This document shows, piece by piece, positions 54,121-63,600 of a stretch of DNA of 64,000 bases. The DNA is from Ferrimonas marina (GTDB taxonomy: Bacteria > Pseudomonadota > Gammaproteobacteria > Enterobacterales > Shewanellaceae). How positions within the stretch are numbered: the first letter of the stretch is position 1; each line of letters starts with the position of its first letter. Both the position numbers and the translations under genes were made by a program. The notes under the pieces are model-generated. The model saw only the letters and a list, made by a program, of their open reading frames with translations, was not told the origin of the DNA and made no database searches. The stretch is taken from assembly GCF_900129905.1 (NCBI RefSeq), contig NZ_FQXG01000004.1, positions 248,001-312,000 on the forward strand, read 5' to 3'.

Positions 54121-54525
54121 TTACCACTGCTCGTCATGCTGACCGAGCATGATATTAGCCTTCACATCCGCTACATGTTCGATGGTACTGATCATTGCCT
54201 GGTCAGCCCGCTCTTTCATATTGTTGTAGCGTCGACCAAAATAGGTTTCATATACCTTGTCCTGGTTGACCGTTATCCATAACTTGGTGCCGGCTTCCGG
54301 ATAGACCGTCTCGTGCACCGTCACGGTAAAGCCCTGGGTTCCCGGTAGGTCTCGCCAGTAACTGCCGTAGTAGTAGAGAAAGTCGCGTCCAAAGCGTGAG
54401 ATGGTGCGATCCACCAGGATGCCATCCAGCTCCACATCGGCCCTGACCGGAGTGATGACGCTCAGCAACACCAACCAGGTCACTGCCAGCTTTCGCGCCC
54501 AGTTCCCTCTCATGCCAACGTCCAT
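54121..54525 (-). CDS. csgE: Curli chaperone CsgE
   Basis: Periplasmic specificity factor that caps CsgG and selects curlin cargo. From ATG 54525 (AAGGGGG upstream) it has 134 residues; ATG 54513 is an alternative. After the signal (LAVTWLVLLSVITPVRA) comes the CsgE body: ELDGILVDRTISRFGRDFLYYY near 33, HETVYPEAGTKLWITVN near 70, and KVYETYFGRRYNNMKERADQA near 90. First gene of the csgEFGBA operon; no csgC was seen. Confidence 0.94.
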   Translation of the reverse strand: MDVGMRGNWARKLAVTWLVLLSVITPVRADVELDGILVDRTISRFGRDFLYYYGSYWRDLPGTQGFTVTVHETVYPEAGTKLWITVNQDKVYETYFGRRYNNMKERADQAMISTIEHVADVKANIMLGQHDEQW

Positions 54526-54643
54526 CGGTTCCCCCTTCTCTGATGCCATACCACGATAGATCCACCACCAAGACCAAACCATTGACCGAACGGATATCGG
54601 CGTTCAGCTACCCTACCCATTTGGACTAGCACCCAGGGGGGAC

Positions 54644-55726
54644 CTAACCCATCTGGACAGGGAGGCGGCGTGGCCCCCACTGTCCCGGTTGCGCCTCGAA
54701 CCGCCCGGGCAGGGCGGTTCCACAGCCCCGGCAACGTCCCTGATCGTCCAGCTGCCAGCGGCCCAGCCGATACCAATCCCGCTCGATCAGCAGGCTGCCG
54801 CAACCGGGGCAGTAGCTGCTGCTGCCCTCTGGATCATGGACATTGCCGGTGTAGACAAAGTGCAGTCCCTGCTCCTGGGCGATAGCCCGGGCACGTACCA
54901 GGGTGCTCAGTGGCGTAGGTGGACGATCCCGCATCCGGTAGTCCGGGTGAAAGGCGGTGAAGTGCAGCGGTACCTCCGGCCCCAACTCCCTGACCAACCA
55001 GCGGCACATCGCCTCCAGCTCCGAACTGCTGTCGTTCAGGCCAGGGATCAACAAGGTGGTGATCTCCAGCCAGCAGTCGGTGTGGTGGCGCAGGTAAACC
55101 AGGGTCTCCAGCACCGGCTTAAGCGCACCACCGCACACCTGGTGGTAGAACCCCTGGCTGAAGGCTTTCAGATCCAGGTTCACTGCGTCCATCCTGGCAA
55201 AGAAGGCACGGCGGGGGGCCGGGTTGATGTAGCCTGCGGTCACCGCCACCGTCATCAGTCCCAGTCGATGGCACGCCTCGGCGACCGCCAGGGCGTACTC
55301 AAGAAAGATCACCGGATCGTTGTAGGTAAAGGCCACGCTGCGGCAGCCCCGCTGGCTGGCAACCCGCGCCAAGGCGGCTGGGCCAGCCGACGCCGCCAGG
55401 GTATCCAACTGACGGGATTTGCTGATGTCCCAGTTTTGGCAGAAGCGGCAACTGAGGTTGCAGCCGGCGGTGCCAAAGGAGAGTACCGGAGTGCCGGGCA
55501 GGAAATGGTTCAATGGCTTCTTCTCGATGGGGTCGATGCAGAAGCCGGAGGAGCGGCCGTAGCTGGTCAGCTCGATCTCCCCCTGCCAGGCCCGACGAAC
55601 AAAACAGACCCCACGCTTCCCCTCCCGCAAGGTGCAGTAGCGCGGACATAGGGTGCAGGTAACACGGCCATCGGCGTGTCGCTGCCAATACTCGCTGGAA
55701 TGGTGACCGGTCTGAACGTCGCCCAT
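54644..55726 (-). CDS. amrS: AmmeMemoRadiSam system radical SAM enzyme
   Basis: Radical SAM enzyme of 360 residues from ATG 55726 (GGGAG upstream). An N-terminal cysteine cluster (CTLCPRYCTLREGKRGVCFVR, near 27-47) resembles pyruvate-formate-lyase-activase relatives, the 4Fe-4S motif is TAGCNLSCRFCQNW near 88, and a C-terminal zinc-ribbon-like part has CPGCGS near 310 and CRGCGTAL near 338. The partner proteins AmrB and AmrA are encoded divergently. The reaction of this widely conserved three-protein set is not established as far as I know. Confidence 0.94.
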   Translation of the reverse strand: MGDVQTGHHSSEYWQRHADGRVTCTLCPRYCTLREGKRGVCFVRRAWQGEIELTSYGRSSGFCIDPIEKKPLNHFLPGTPVLSFGTAGCNLSCRFCQNWDISKSRQLDTLAASAGPAALARVASQRGCRSVAFTYNDPVIFLEYALAVAEACHRLGLMTVAVTAGYINPAPRRAFFARMDAVNLDLKAFSQGFYHQVCGGALKPVLETLVYLRHHTDCWLEITTLLIPGLNDSSSELEAMCRWLVRELGPEVPLHFTAFHPDYRMRDRPPTPLSTLVRARAIAQEQGLHFVYTGNVHDPEGSSSYCPGCGSLLIERDWYRLGRWQLDDQGRCRGCGTALPGRFEAQPGQWGPRRLPVQMG

Positions 55727-55746
55727 ACACACTCCCACTGCAGACC

Positions 55747-55768
55747 ACACCCTATAATCATAGGGTGT
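55747..55768. promoter_or_regulatory. Perfect palindrome between divergent amr genes
   Basis: Nine-base arms ACACCCTAT and ATAGGGTGT surround AATC, and TATAAT is embedded in the site. It lies midway in the 59-bp gap between amrS (minus) and amrB (plus), so one dimeric regulator could control both. Confidence 0.75.
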
Positions 55769-55785
55769 CCTGCGTTGGAGCCCTC

Positions 55786-56547
55786 ATGTCCACCCGACCC
55801 AGTGCCGTCGCCGGCCAGTTCTACCCTACGGAGCCCATGGTGCTGACCACTCAGCTGCGTGACTGGCTCGGTGCACCCGCCGCCTCTATCCGGCCCCGGG
55901 CCCTGATCGTGCCCCACGCCGGTTATCGTTACTCCGGCGCCGTTGCTGCCAAGGCTTATCGCCTGCTGGCAGGCCACCACTACCGCCACTGCTGGATACT
56001 GGGCCCGGCCCACACCCACCCGGTGGAGGGTATCTGTCTGCCCAGGTGGCATGCCTTTGCCACCCCGCTGGGGGAGCTTGCCCTGGCGGATTGCCCGGCC
56101 TTCGCCGGTCACCCCAGTCTTTACCGCGACAACACCCCTCACGCCCGGGAGCATGCCCTGGAGGTCCAGCTGCCCTTTGTTCAGCTTTGCCTGCCGAACT
56201 CCCCCATCGTGCCGCTGATCGTCGGCTACTGCCCGGCCAGCGAGGTGGCCCAACTGCTGACCGAGGGATTGTCAGAGCAGGACCTGCTGATCATCAGCAC
56301 AGATCTGAGCCACTTCCTGCCCTTGCCCCAGGCCCAACAGCGGGACCAGGAGACGCTAAGCCGGATCCAGGCGCTCGACCCACACCTGGGCGGCCAGCAA
56401 GCCTGCGGCGCCTACCCGCTGGCTGGGGCACTGCTGTGGGCCAAACAGCAGGGATTGCAGCCCCAGTTGCTGGATTACGCCACCTCCGCCGACGCAGGCG
56501 GGGATCCTGACCGGGTGGTAGGCTATGCAGCCCTCACCCTCCACTGA
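55786..56547 (+). CDS. amrB: AmmeMemoRadiSam system protein B (MEMO family)
   Basis: MEMO1-like protein related to metal-dependent dioxygenases, 253 residues from ATG 55786 (TTGGAGCCCTC upstream). Family features: RPSAVAGQFYPTEP at the start, ALIVPHAGYRYSGAVAAKAY near 39, ILGPAHTHPVEGI near 70, EHALEVQLPFVQL near 121, and LLIISTDLSHFLP near 166; the histidines form the putative metal site. It overlaps amrA by 23 bp, indicating tight coupling. Confidence 0.94.
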   Translation: MSTRPSAVAGQFYPTEPMVLTTQLRDWLGAPAASIRPRALIVPHAGYRYSGAVAAKAYRLLAGHHYRHCWILGPAHTHPVEGICLPRWHAFATPLGELALADCPAFAGHPSLYRDNTPHAREHALEVQLPFVQLCLPNSPIVPLIVGYCPASEVAQLLTEGLSEQDLLIISTDLSHFLPLPQAQQRDQETLSRIQALDPHLGGQQACGAYPLAGALLWAKQQGLQPQLLDYATSADAGGDPDRVVGYAALTLH

Positions 56548-57079
56548 AGAGCAATCCCGTTGGCTGACCACCGCACGTCAAGCCATCGCGGCCCATTGGC
56601 AACCGACCGGGCCGCTGCTGAAACTTGACTGGGCCAGCCACTGCCTGGATGCCTTTGTCAGTCTGCACCTGGGCAGTGAACTGCGCGGCTGCATGGGCCG
56701 GCTGGACAACCCCCAGCCCTGGCAGGTGAGCCTGCCGGCGCTGGCCCAGGCCTGCGCCTTTGAGGACCCCCGTTTCCCGCCACTGACCGAAGCGGAGCTG
56801 GCCCGAGGTTGGCTGGAGATCAGCGTGCTGTTGGCCAAGCAACCCTGTCCGGCACACAGTCGAGAGGCGCTGCTGCAGGCTCTCGAGCCTCAACGCGGCC
56901 TGATCCTGCAGCAAGGCCAGCGACGAACGCTGTTTCTGCCCCAGGTCTGGCACAAGCTGACCGAGCAGGAGGCCTTTGTCGATGCGCTGCTGGGCAAAGG
57001 GGGCTGGTCGACCGCAGGGTGGCCAGCGGGGATGAAAGCCTGGCAATTTGACTGCCTGGTGGTGAGCGAGCCTCATTAG
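56525..57079 (+). CDS. amrA: AmmeMemoRadiSam system protein A (AMMECR1 domain)
   Basis: AMMECR1-domain protein of 184 residues. The invariant RGCMG motif is at residues 54-58, followed by PALAQACAFEDPRFPPLTEAEL near 71 and LEISVLL near 97, all typical. Human AMMECR1 mutations cause a developmental syndrome, but the molecular role is open in bacteria. Its gene overlaps amrB by 23 bp; the end lies 24 bp before the deaD promoter region. Confidence 0.94.
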   Translation: MQPSPSTEEQSRWLTTARQAIAAHWQPTGPLLKLDWASHCLDAFVSLHLGSELRGCMGRLDNPQPWQVSLPALAQACAFEDPRFPPLTEAELARGWLEISVLLAKQPCPAHSREALLQALEPQRGLILQQGQRRTLFLPQVWHKLTEQEAFVDALLGKGGWSTAGWPAGMKAWQFDCLVVSEPH

Positions 57080-57102
57080 TGCTCAAAATTCGGACAAAGG
57101 CC

Positions 57103-57130
57103 TTGCAATTGCCCATAACTACGGTATTAT
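57103..57130 (+). promoter_or_regulatory. Promoter of deaD
   Basis: TTGCAA (-35) and TATTAT (-10) with a 16-base spacer, giving an untranslated leader of roughly 145 bases before deaD. The leader contains TACCGCC...GGCGGAG complementarity. Long leaders are usual for cold-inducible deaD genes. Confidence 0.7.
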
Positions 57131-57283
57131 TCGCGCCCTCTACCGCCGACACCTCCATTACGGCGGAGTGATCTCCGGGGTGAGAAGCGCCAGACGACCG
57201 CGCACGGACACTGGGACCGTCGCTGGGCTTTCACCTCATTAAATACTCGCAGGATCCTCCCCTGCCCATAGATAGAGCATCTA

Positions 57284-59170
57284 ATGTCAAATAGCTGTGA
57301 TTTTTCCAGCCTCGGCCTGCCCGAAGCGCTGCTGACTGCCGTTTCCGAAATGGGTTTTACCGCCCCGACCCCTATCCAGGCTCAATCCATCCCCTACATG
57401 CTGGATGGCCACGATATCCTGGGTGAAGCCCAAACCGGTACCGGCAAAACTGCCGCCTTCGGCCTGCCTGCTCTGGCCGGCATGGATCCGCGTCAGCGCA
57501 CTGCGCAAATGCTGGTTCTTGCCCCGACCCGCGAACTGGCCATCCAGGTATCCACCGCACTGGAAGAGTTTGCCGTCAACATGAAAGGCCTGCGCGTTGC
57601 CACCATCTACGGTGGTCAGCCCTACGGCCCGCAGATCCGTGAGATCGAGCGCGGCGCCCAGGTGATCGTAGCGACCCCGGGTCGTCTGATGGACCACATC
57701 CGCAAGGGCACCCTGGCCCTGGACAGCATCCAGTGCTGTGTGCTGGATGAGGCCGACGAGATGCTCAACATGGGCTTTTTGGAAGACATCGAGTGGATCC
57801 TGGAGCACCTGCCGGACCAAGCGCAGATGGCGCTGTTCTCCGCTACAATGCCCAACCAGATCCGTCGCATTGCCGAGCGCTTCCTGAAGGATCCCAAGCA
57901 CGTCAAGATCGCTGCGGACACCAGCAAGAAAGCCAACATCGTGCAGAAGGCCTGGAAGGTTTCCGGCCTGAACAAGCTGACCGCCCTGGAGCGTCTGACC
58001 GAGACCCTGGACTACGACGCCATGATCGTGTTCGTACGCACCCGTAACGACACCATGGAGCTGGCCAACCACCTCAACAACCTCGGCTTCAAGGCCGCGG
58101 CCCTGAACGGTGACATGAGCCAGCAACAGCGTGAGCACACCGTAGCCCAGCTGCACAAAGGCAAGATCAACATCCTGATCGCCACCGACGTGGTTGCCCG
58201 TGGTCTGGACGTACCGCGTATCACCCACGTACTGAACTACGACCTGCCGATGGACTCCGAGTCCTACGTGCACCGTATCGGTCGTACCGGCCGTGCCGGT
58301 CGTAGCGGCACCGCGATCCTGTTCGCTCGTCCGCGCGAACTGCGTCAGCTGCGCTACTACGAGAAGCTGACCAGCAGCACCATCGAGATGATGGACCTGC
58401 CCACCGCCGAGGAGCTGGGCAAGCACCGCATCGCCAAGCTCAGCGTTGAGCTGGCCGAGTGCATTGCTGCCACCGACCTGTCCGAGATGCAGGAGCTGGT
58501 GGCCAAGATGGCCGATGAGAACGAGCTGACCGTTGAGCAGCTGGCCGCCGCGCTGCTGTTCCAGCGTCAGCGTACCAAGCCGCTGAAGCCGCAGCCGGAT
58601 CCGAAGCCGCGCTTCGAGCGTGACCGTGCCGATCGTGGTGAGCGTGGCGAACGCCGCGAGCGTCGCGAGCGCCGTCCGGCCACCGACTTCGAGACCTACC
58701 GTCTGGAAGTGGGCCGCGAGCACGGTACCCAGGTGAAGGACATCGTTGGCGCCATCGCTAACGAGCTGCAACTGGATTCCGGCAACATCGGTCAGATCCG
58801 TCTGCACGATGCCCACTCCCTGGTGCAGCTGCCTAAGGCGATGCCCAAGGACGTACTGGCCAAGCTGCGTGCCATACACGTTCGCAACCGCGCCCTGTCC
58901 GCGGAGATCACCTCCGAGGTGATCGAGCCGCGCCGTGATGGCGGTCGCCGTGACGGTGGCTTCCGTGGTCGCAACGACAGCCGTGGTGGTCACCGTGGTG
59001 AGCGCCGTGAAGGTGGCTTCCGTGGCGAGCGTCGCGAAGGCGGCCATCGTGGTGAGCGCCGTGACAGCCGCGACGGCGGCTTCCGCTCCGAGCGCCGTGA
59101 CAGCCGCGACGGTGGCTTCCGCGCCGAGCGTCGTCCGCGCCGCGACCGCGACAACTTCGGTAATCAGTAA
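57284..59170 (+). CDS. deaD: DEAD-box RNA helicase DeaD/CsdA
   Basis: ATP-dependent RNA helicase of ribosome assembly and cold adaptation, 628 residues. Motifs: Q motif FTAPTPIQAQSIP near 25, I AQTGTGKTA near 48, Ia PTRELA near 81, II LDEADEMLNM near 153, III SATMPNQ near 187, VI YVHRIGRTGRAGR near 328. A DbpA-like RNA-binding domain (about 478-550) is followed by a tail of Arg/Gly/Asp-rich repeats (units such as RRDSRDGGFR and GERREGGFRG, about 555-628). An Arg/Glu-rich linker lies near 445-465. Own promoter and terminator. Confidence 0.97.
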   Translation: MSNSCDFSSLGLPEALLTAVSEMGFTAPTPIQAQSIPYMLDGHDILGEAQTGTGKTAAFGLPALAGMDPRQRTAQMLVLAPTRELAIQVSTALEEFAVNMKGLRVATIYGGQPYGPQIREIERGAQVIVATPGRLMDHIRKGTLALDSIQCCVLDEADEMLNMGFLEDIEWILEHLPDQAQMALFSATMPNQIRRIAERFLKDPKHVKIAADTSKKANIVQKAWKVSGLNKLTALERLTETLDYDAMIVFVRTRNDTMELANHLNNLGFKAAALNGDMSQQQREHTVAQLHKGKINILIATDVVARGLDVPRITHVLNYDLPMDSESYVHRIGRTGRAGRSGTAILFARPRELRQLRYYEKLTSSTIEMMDLPTAEELGKHRIAKLSVELAECIAATDLSEMQELVAKMADENELTVEQLAAALLFQRQRTKPLKPQPDPKPRFERDRADRGERGERRERRERRPATDFETYRLEVGREHGTQVKDIVGAIANELQLDSGNIGQIRLHDAHSLVQLPKAMPKDVLAKLRAIHVRNRALSAEITSEVIEPRRDGGRRDGGFRGRNDSRGGHRGERREGGFRGERREGGHRGERRDSRDGGFRSERRDSRDGGFRAERRPRRDRDNFGNQ

Positions 59171-59185
59171 TCGCTGATTAACGCC

Positions 59186-59217
59186 AAAACGCCGCCCCTC
59201 GGGGCGGCGTTTTTGTT
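59186..59217 (+). terminator. Terminator after deaD
   Basis: Strong stem AAACGCCGCCCC/GGGGCGGCGTTT with a TCG-type loop and TTTTTGTTTT tail, 16 bases after the deaD stop. Confidence 0.95.
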
Positions 59218-59328
59218 TTCACCCCACACTGCGACAGTTTGATACCTTCCGCCACACTCAGGGCAAACCTGCTCGGCCCTCTCCCCATACACTGGCGACT
59301 GAACTTAGCCATTGATGAGGGTGATCCC

Positions 59329-59826
59329 ATGACCCGTTCCAGCTTGCTCATTGTTCTGACTGCCCTGATGGGCGTGGGCACCGCCCCCCTGGCCGACGCC
59401 CACGGTAAGAATCATCGCCACCCGCACAAGGTGGTGGTGGTCAAACCCAAATACAAGCCGGTTAAACGGGTGCCCAAGGTCAAGATCTACTACCGCCATA
59501 CCCTGCCCCGTGCCGCCAGTACCGTGGTGATTGCCGGTGCCACCTATGCCGTGCTGGATAACCTCTACTACCGACGCCAGGGAGACAGCTACGTCTACGT
59601 TGAGCAGCCGCCCGTCGCCACCATCGAGCCGGTCACAACCGAGACGGCGACCGCCTCAAGTGGCCCTGCAGTCAGCGGCCTCAACCCGGGCAGCCTGGTT
59701 GACCTGCTGCCGGAGGGCACCACGGTGGTCACCGTGGACGGCGCCAGCTTCTACGTGGATGGCAGCACCTGGTATGCACCGATTGCAGGCAGCAACCAGT
59801 TTGTGGTGGTGGCCCCCCAGCTCTGA
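59329..59826 (+). CDS. Small exported protein, DUF6515-like
   Basis: A 165-residue protein from ATG 59329 (GAGGGTGATCCC upstream) with a signal peptide (SLLIVLTALMGVGTAPLADA). A His/Lys-rich segment HGKNHRHPHKVVVVKPKYKP follows, then a hydrophobic VVIAGATYAVLDNLYYRR, and two Tyr/Gly-type repeats (RRQGDSYVYVEQPP and VDGASFYVDGSTWYAPI), a pattern I associate with DUF6515. Envelope location; function unknown. The longer upstream frame has no ribosome site. Confidence 0.72.
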   Translation: MTRSSLLIVLTALMGVGTAPLADAHGKNHRHPHKVVVVKPKYKPVKRVPKVKIYYRHTLPRAASTVVIAGATYAVLDNLYYRRQGDSYVYVEQPPVATIEPVTTETATASSGPAVSGLNPGSLVDLLPEGTTVVTVDGASFYVDGSTWYAPIAGSNQFVVVAPQL

Positions 59827-59927
59827 GCCGGCTATCGCCCGGCCCCATGCATGACAAATTGATGGCAGATTAATGACATTCCACGCTGCTGCTTGCTATC
59901 CTCCTGCGACTTTATCCAGGAGGCCCT

Positions 59928-60452
59928 ATGCAGCCCGTTCGATTCATCCTTGCCAGCGGACTTATCGCTGCCACTCCAGCGGCCCAGGCTAACAGCGAAG
60001 CCTGGGCCGATGCCCTGCGCATCGCCCTGCCCGCCGCGGCGGCCGGCACCAGCCTCTACCATGAGGACTACGAGGGCCTGTGGCAGTTTGGTATCAGTTT
60101 CGCTGCCAGCTCCGCCACCACCCTGGCCCTCAAGGCCAGCGTGGACGCCGAACGCCCCGATAGCAGTGACAACGACAGCTTCCCCAGTGGCCACGCCACC
60201 AACGCCTTCTCCGCCGCCGCCTACCTGCAACGCCGCTACGGCTGGCAGTACGGTGCACCGGCCTACGCCCTGGCCTCCTGGACCGCGGTCAGCCGGGTCA
60301 ATACCGACCACCACCGCTGGGGCGACGTGCTGGCGGGTGCCGCACTGGCCATCGTCTTCAACCACTACCTGGTGGAACCCAACCCCCACTGGCAACTGGT
60401 GCCCAGCGTCAGCGACCAGGGTCTGCACCTCACCGGCGTGGTTCGTTTCTAG
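59928..60452 (+). CDS. PAP2-family phosphatase
   Basis: Short type 2 phosphatidic acid phosphatase-like protein, 174 residues. The three catalytic motifs are present: KASVDAERP near 68, SFPSGHATNAF near 84, and SRVNTDHHRWGDVLAG near 122. A cleavable signal-like N-terminus (FILASGLIAATPAAQA) and few hydrophobic segments suggest a periplasm-facing enzyme, shorter than the usual six-helix membrane type. ATG has AGGAGG upstream. Substrate (lipid phosphate or other) not resolved. Confidence 0.88.
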   Translation: MQPVRFILASGLIAATPAAQANSEAWADALRIALPAAAAGTSLYHEDYEGLWQFGISFAASSATTLALKASVDAERPDSSDNDSFPSGHATNAFSAAAYLQRRYGWQYGAPAYALASWTAVSRVNTDHHRWGDVLAGAALAIVFNHYLVEPNPHWQLVPSVSDQGLHLTGVVRF

Positions 60453-60511
60453 GCCCGATTTATCTTTCGGAATGTGTTTTTGCATTTCATCACGAAAGAT
60501 AAACAGGCCCT
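60451..60511. other. Interrupted long inverted repeat after the PAP2 gene
   Basis: Outer arms AGGCC/GGCCT and inner arms TTTATCTTTCG/CGAAAGATAAA flank a 23-base AT-rich loop. It could end the PAP2 transcript, although the tail lacks a T-run, or be a binding site or small mobile repeat. Confidence 0.6.
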
Positions 60512-60613
60512 AGCTAACACCTTGCAATCCAACCCTTTCTCTTTCGCGCCCCCGCGCTGACCGCGTAAAGCCAACTACACTGAGTCAGGCAACGCATTGG
60601 GGAGCCCTGACCA

Positions 60614-63600
60614 TTGAACAAATCGGCCACCCCACCCCCGTTACGTCGCCAGGTGGTGTGGCAGCTGGTGCTGCCGATGGTGTTCCTGCTGGCGCTGGGG
60701 ATGGGTATCAACCTCTACCTCGAGCAAAAACGCTGGTATGCCGACGTCAACGACGAGCTGGAGGAGGAGCTGATCCTGGCGGTTGAGCGGCTCGACTCGC
60801 TGCTCGACAACGTCAGCCAGACCATCAACCTCACCGTCACCCACCTCAAGACCCAATCCCTGCCCGGCGATGAGCGGCTCTACCGCCTCACCCGCCAGCA
60901 CCTGAACAACGATCCCGACATCTACGGCAGCGCCATCGCTCTCGAGCCCAGCCTCTATGGCCGTCGTTTTGCCCCCTACTCCTGGCAGGACCAAAACGGC
61001 CGGCACAGCATGGACATCGCCGCCAACGCCTACGACTACACAGACGGCAGCTGGGACTGGTGGGAGCTGCCCCGAACCACCAATAAGGCGGTCTGGACCC
61101 CGGCCTACTTCGATGAGAACGCCGGTAATGTGCTGATGACCACCTACAGTGCCCCCATCTACATCGATGGCGTATTCAACGGCGTGGTCACCGCCGATCT
61201 GGAGCTGGAGAACCTGGCCGACCGACTGCAGATGAGCAGCAGCGAGCTGATGGTGGCGGACAAGCAGGGCCGGCTGATTGCCCACGAGCGGACAGAGATG
61301 ATCCTCACCGCCGAGATCGGCGATCTGCTGGCCGACACCGAAGAGAACCGCCAGCTTCGCTCCGAAACCGACACCCTCAAGTCCGGCTTCCGCCGCCTTA
61401 AGCTCGCCAATGGCAGTTACCTGGTGCTGGCCTATCGCCGCATGCCGGTGACCGACTGGCTGGTGGTGCTGTTCCGCCCCGCCGCCGTGGTGGATGCCCC
61501 CATCTACGCCGAGTATCGCCGGGTGCTGATGCAGCTGGTCACCTTCTCCTTGCTGTTTGCCCTGATCACCTGGCTGCTGGGCAACCGCTTGCTGTCACCG
61601 CTGCAGCAGCTGCGGGAGCGGGTCGGTCAGCTGCAACGTGGCGGCTGCGACATGACCCCCCTGGCCAACCCCGGCACCGAGGAGCTGCAGGCGCTGGATC
61701 ATGCGCTGCTGGCGATGGCGGATACCCTGGCGGAGCGGGAGAAGCGGCTGCAGGATGCCCACGGCACCCGCCTGGCGGGTCTGCTGGAGGGGATGGGCGA
61801 CGGCGCCTTCTACTTCTCCATGGACGCAGAAGGCTGCCTGATCCGGGTCAGCGACAGCGTGCAAAGTGCCCTGGGCTATGAGCCGGAGATCTTTTGCCAC
61901 AAGTTTGCCCGCCTGCTCACCGATAACCCGGCTAACGAGGCCAACTGGCGCTACCAGCGCCAGGTGCTGGCGGGTGAACCGGTGCCGCCGCACCCGCTGG
62001 AGCTGCGCCACCAGGATGGCCGGGTTCGCCAGTTCAATGTCTACCTGCAACCGATCCGGGATGAGCAGGACCAGGTGATCGGGGCCGAAGCAATGCTGAC
62101 CGACATCAGTGACGAGGTGGAAGCCGGGCGCTGGTACCAGTCGATCATTGAAGCGGCGCCGGATGCCATCCTGCTGGTGGAACCGGAGGGGCGGATCGTC
62201 TACCTCAATGAGCAGGCGGAAAAGCTCACCGGCTACGACAAACAAGAGCTGTTGGGCCAGGCGGTGGAGATCCTGCTGCCCAAGGGCTTTCGCGGCCATC
62301 ACCCCACCCTGCGCCAGCGTTTTACCCAGGACTCCCACCCCCGCCCCATGGGCCTGAACAAGGACCTGTCACTGCTGCGCAAGGATGGGTTGGAGCTGGC
62401 GGTGGAGATCAGCCTGTCCCAGCTGCCCGAGGTGCCGGGGCGCAAACGCAAGATTTCCGCCATCATCCGCGACATCACCGCCCGCAAGCGCAGCGAGCTG
62501 GCGCTCAAACAGGCCAAGCGTCAGCTGGAGGCGATCACCGAATCCGTCCCTGGCGTGGTGTTTCAGGTGGTGATCGAGGGGCCGCCGAGCGGACCCCGCT
62601 GTACCTTCATCAGTGCGGGCATCACGGCAGCCCTGGGCCTGACCCAGCAACAGGTGCTCGAGGATATCCGCAGCCTGTTCAACCAGGTTCACCCGGACGA
62701 CCGCAGCATCCTGCGTAATGCTCTGAAGGAGAGCCTCAACCCCCACCAGGATTGGCGCTCCGAGATGCGCATCGCCCCGATCGGCGGCGATTATCGTTGG
62801 TTCGTCATCGGTGCCCGCTCCGACGAGGCCGCCAGCGGCCTGCCACGTTGGACCGGCTTTATGGTGGACATCACCGAGCAGAAGGCGATGGCCAAGCAGC
62901 TGGAGGCCTCCGAGGCGCACTTCCGCGCCCTGTTCGACAACGCCGGCATTGGCATCGTCACCCTGTCCGACAAGGGGGTGATCAACGCCATGAACGAGCG
63001 CTTTACCCAGTTTGCCGCCCGGGACGAACAACAGCTGGTGGGCCAGCACATCAGCCTGCTGCTGCCGGGAGAGGAGCGCGACCACTTTGCCACCGAGATA
63101 GAGCCGCTGCTCAGCGGCGAACGGCGCCACCTGGCCAAGGAGCTGCGCTATCGCAAGGCGGATGGCGAGCTGCGCTGGGCCGACATCCGCCTGGTGCGGC
63201 TGGGGACTTCTTCACCGGAAACCGCCCTGGTGCTGACCATGTCCGACATTACCGAGCGACGTCAGGTCAACGAGGCGCTGAAGCAGGCCAAGAGTGCCGC
63301 CGATACCGCCAGCCAGGCCAAGAGCGATTTCCTCGCTAACATGAGCCACGAGATCCGCACCCCGATGAACGCCATCATCGGCATGACCCAGCTGTGCATG
63401 CAGACCGAGTTGCAGCCCCGCCAGGCGGACTACCTGAGCAAGATCCACTCCGCCAGCCAGACCCTGTTGGGCCTGCTTAATGACGTGCTGGATTATTCCA
63501 AGATCGAGGCGGGCAAGCTGGAGCTGGAACACACCGACTTCACCCTGGACAGCGTGCTGGAGCAGCTGTCCGATCTGTTCGCCGCCAAGGCCAACGACAA

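Noticed and set aside
57287..59047. 586-residue minus-strand open frame
   Set aside because: Antisense to deaD, whose motifs are complete; composition (Val/Gly/Leu/His) is that of a codon-bias shadow.
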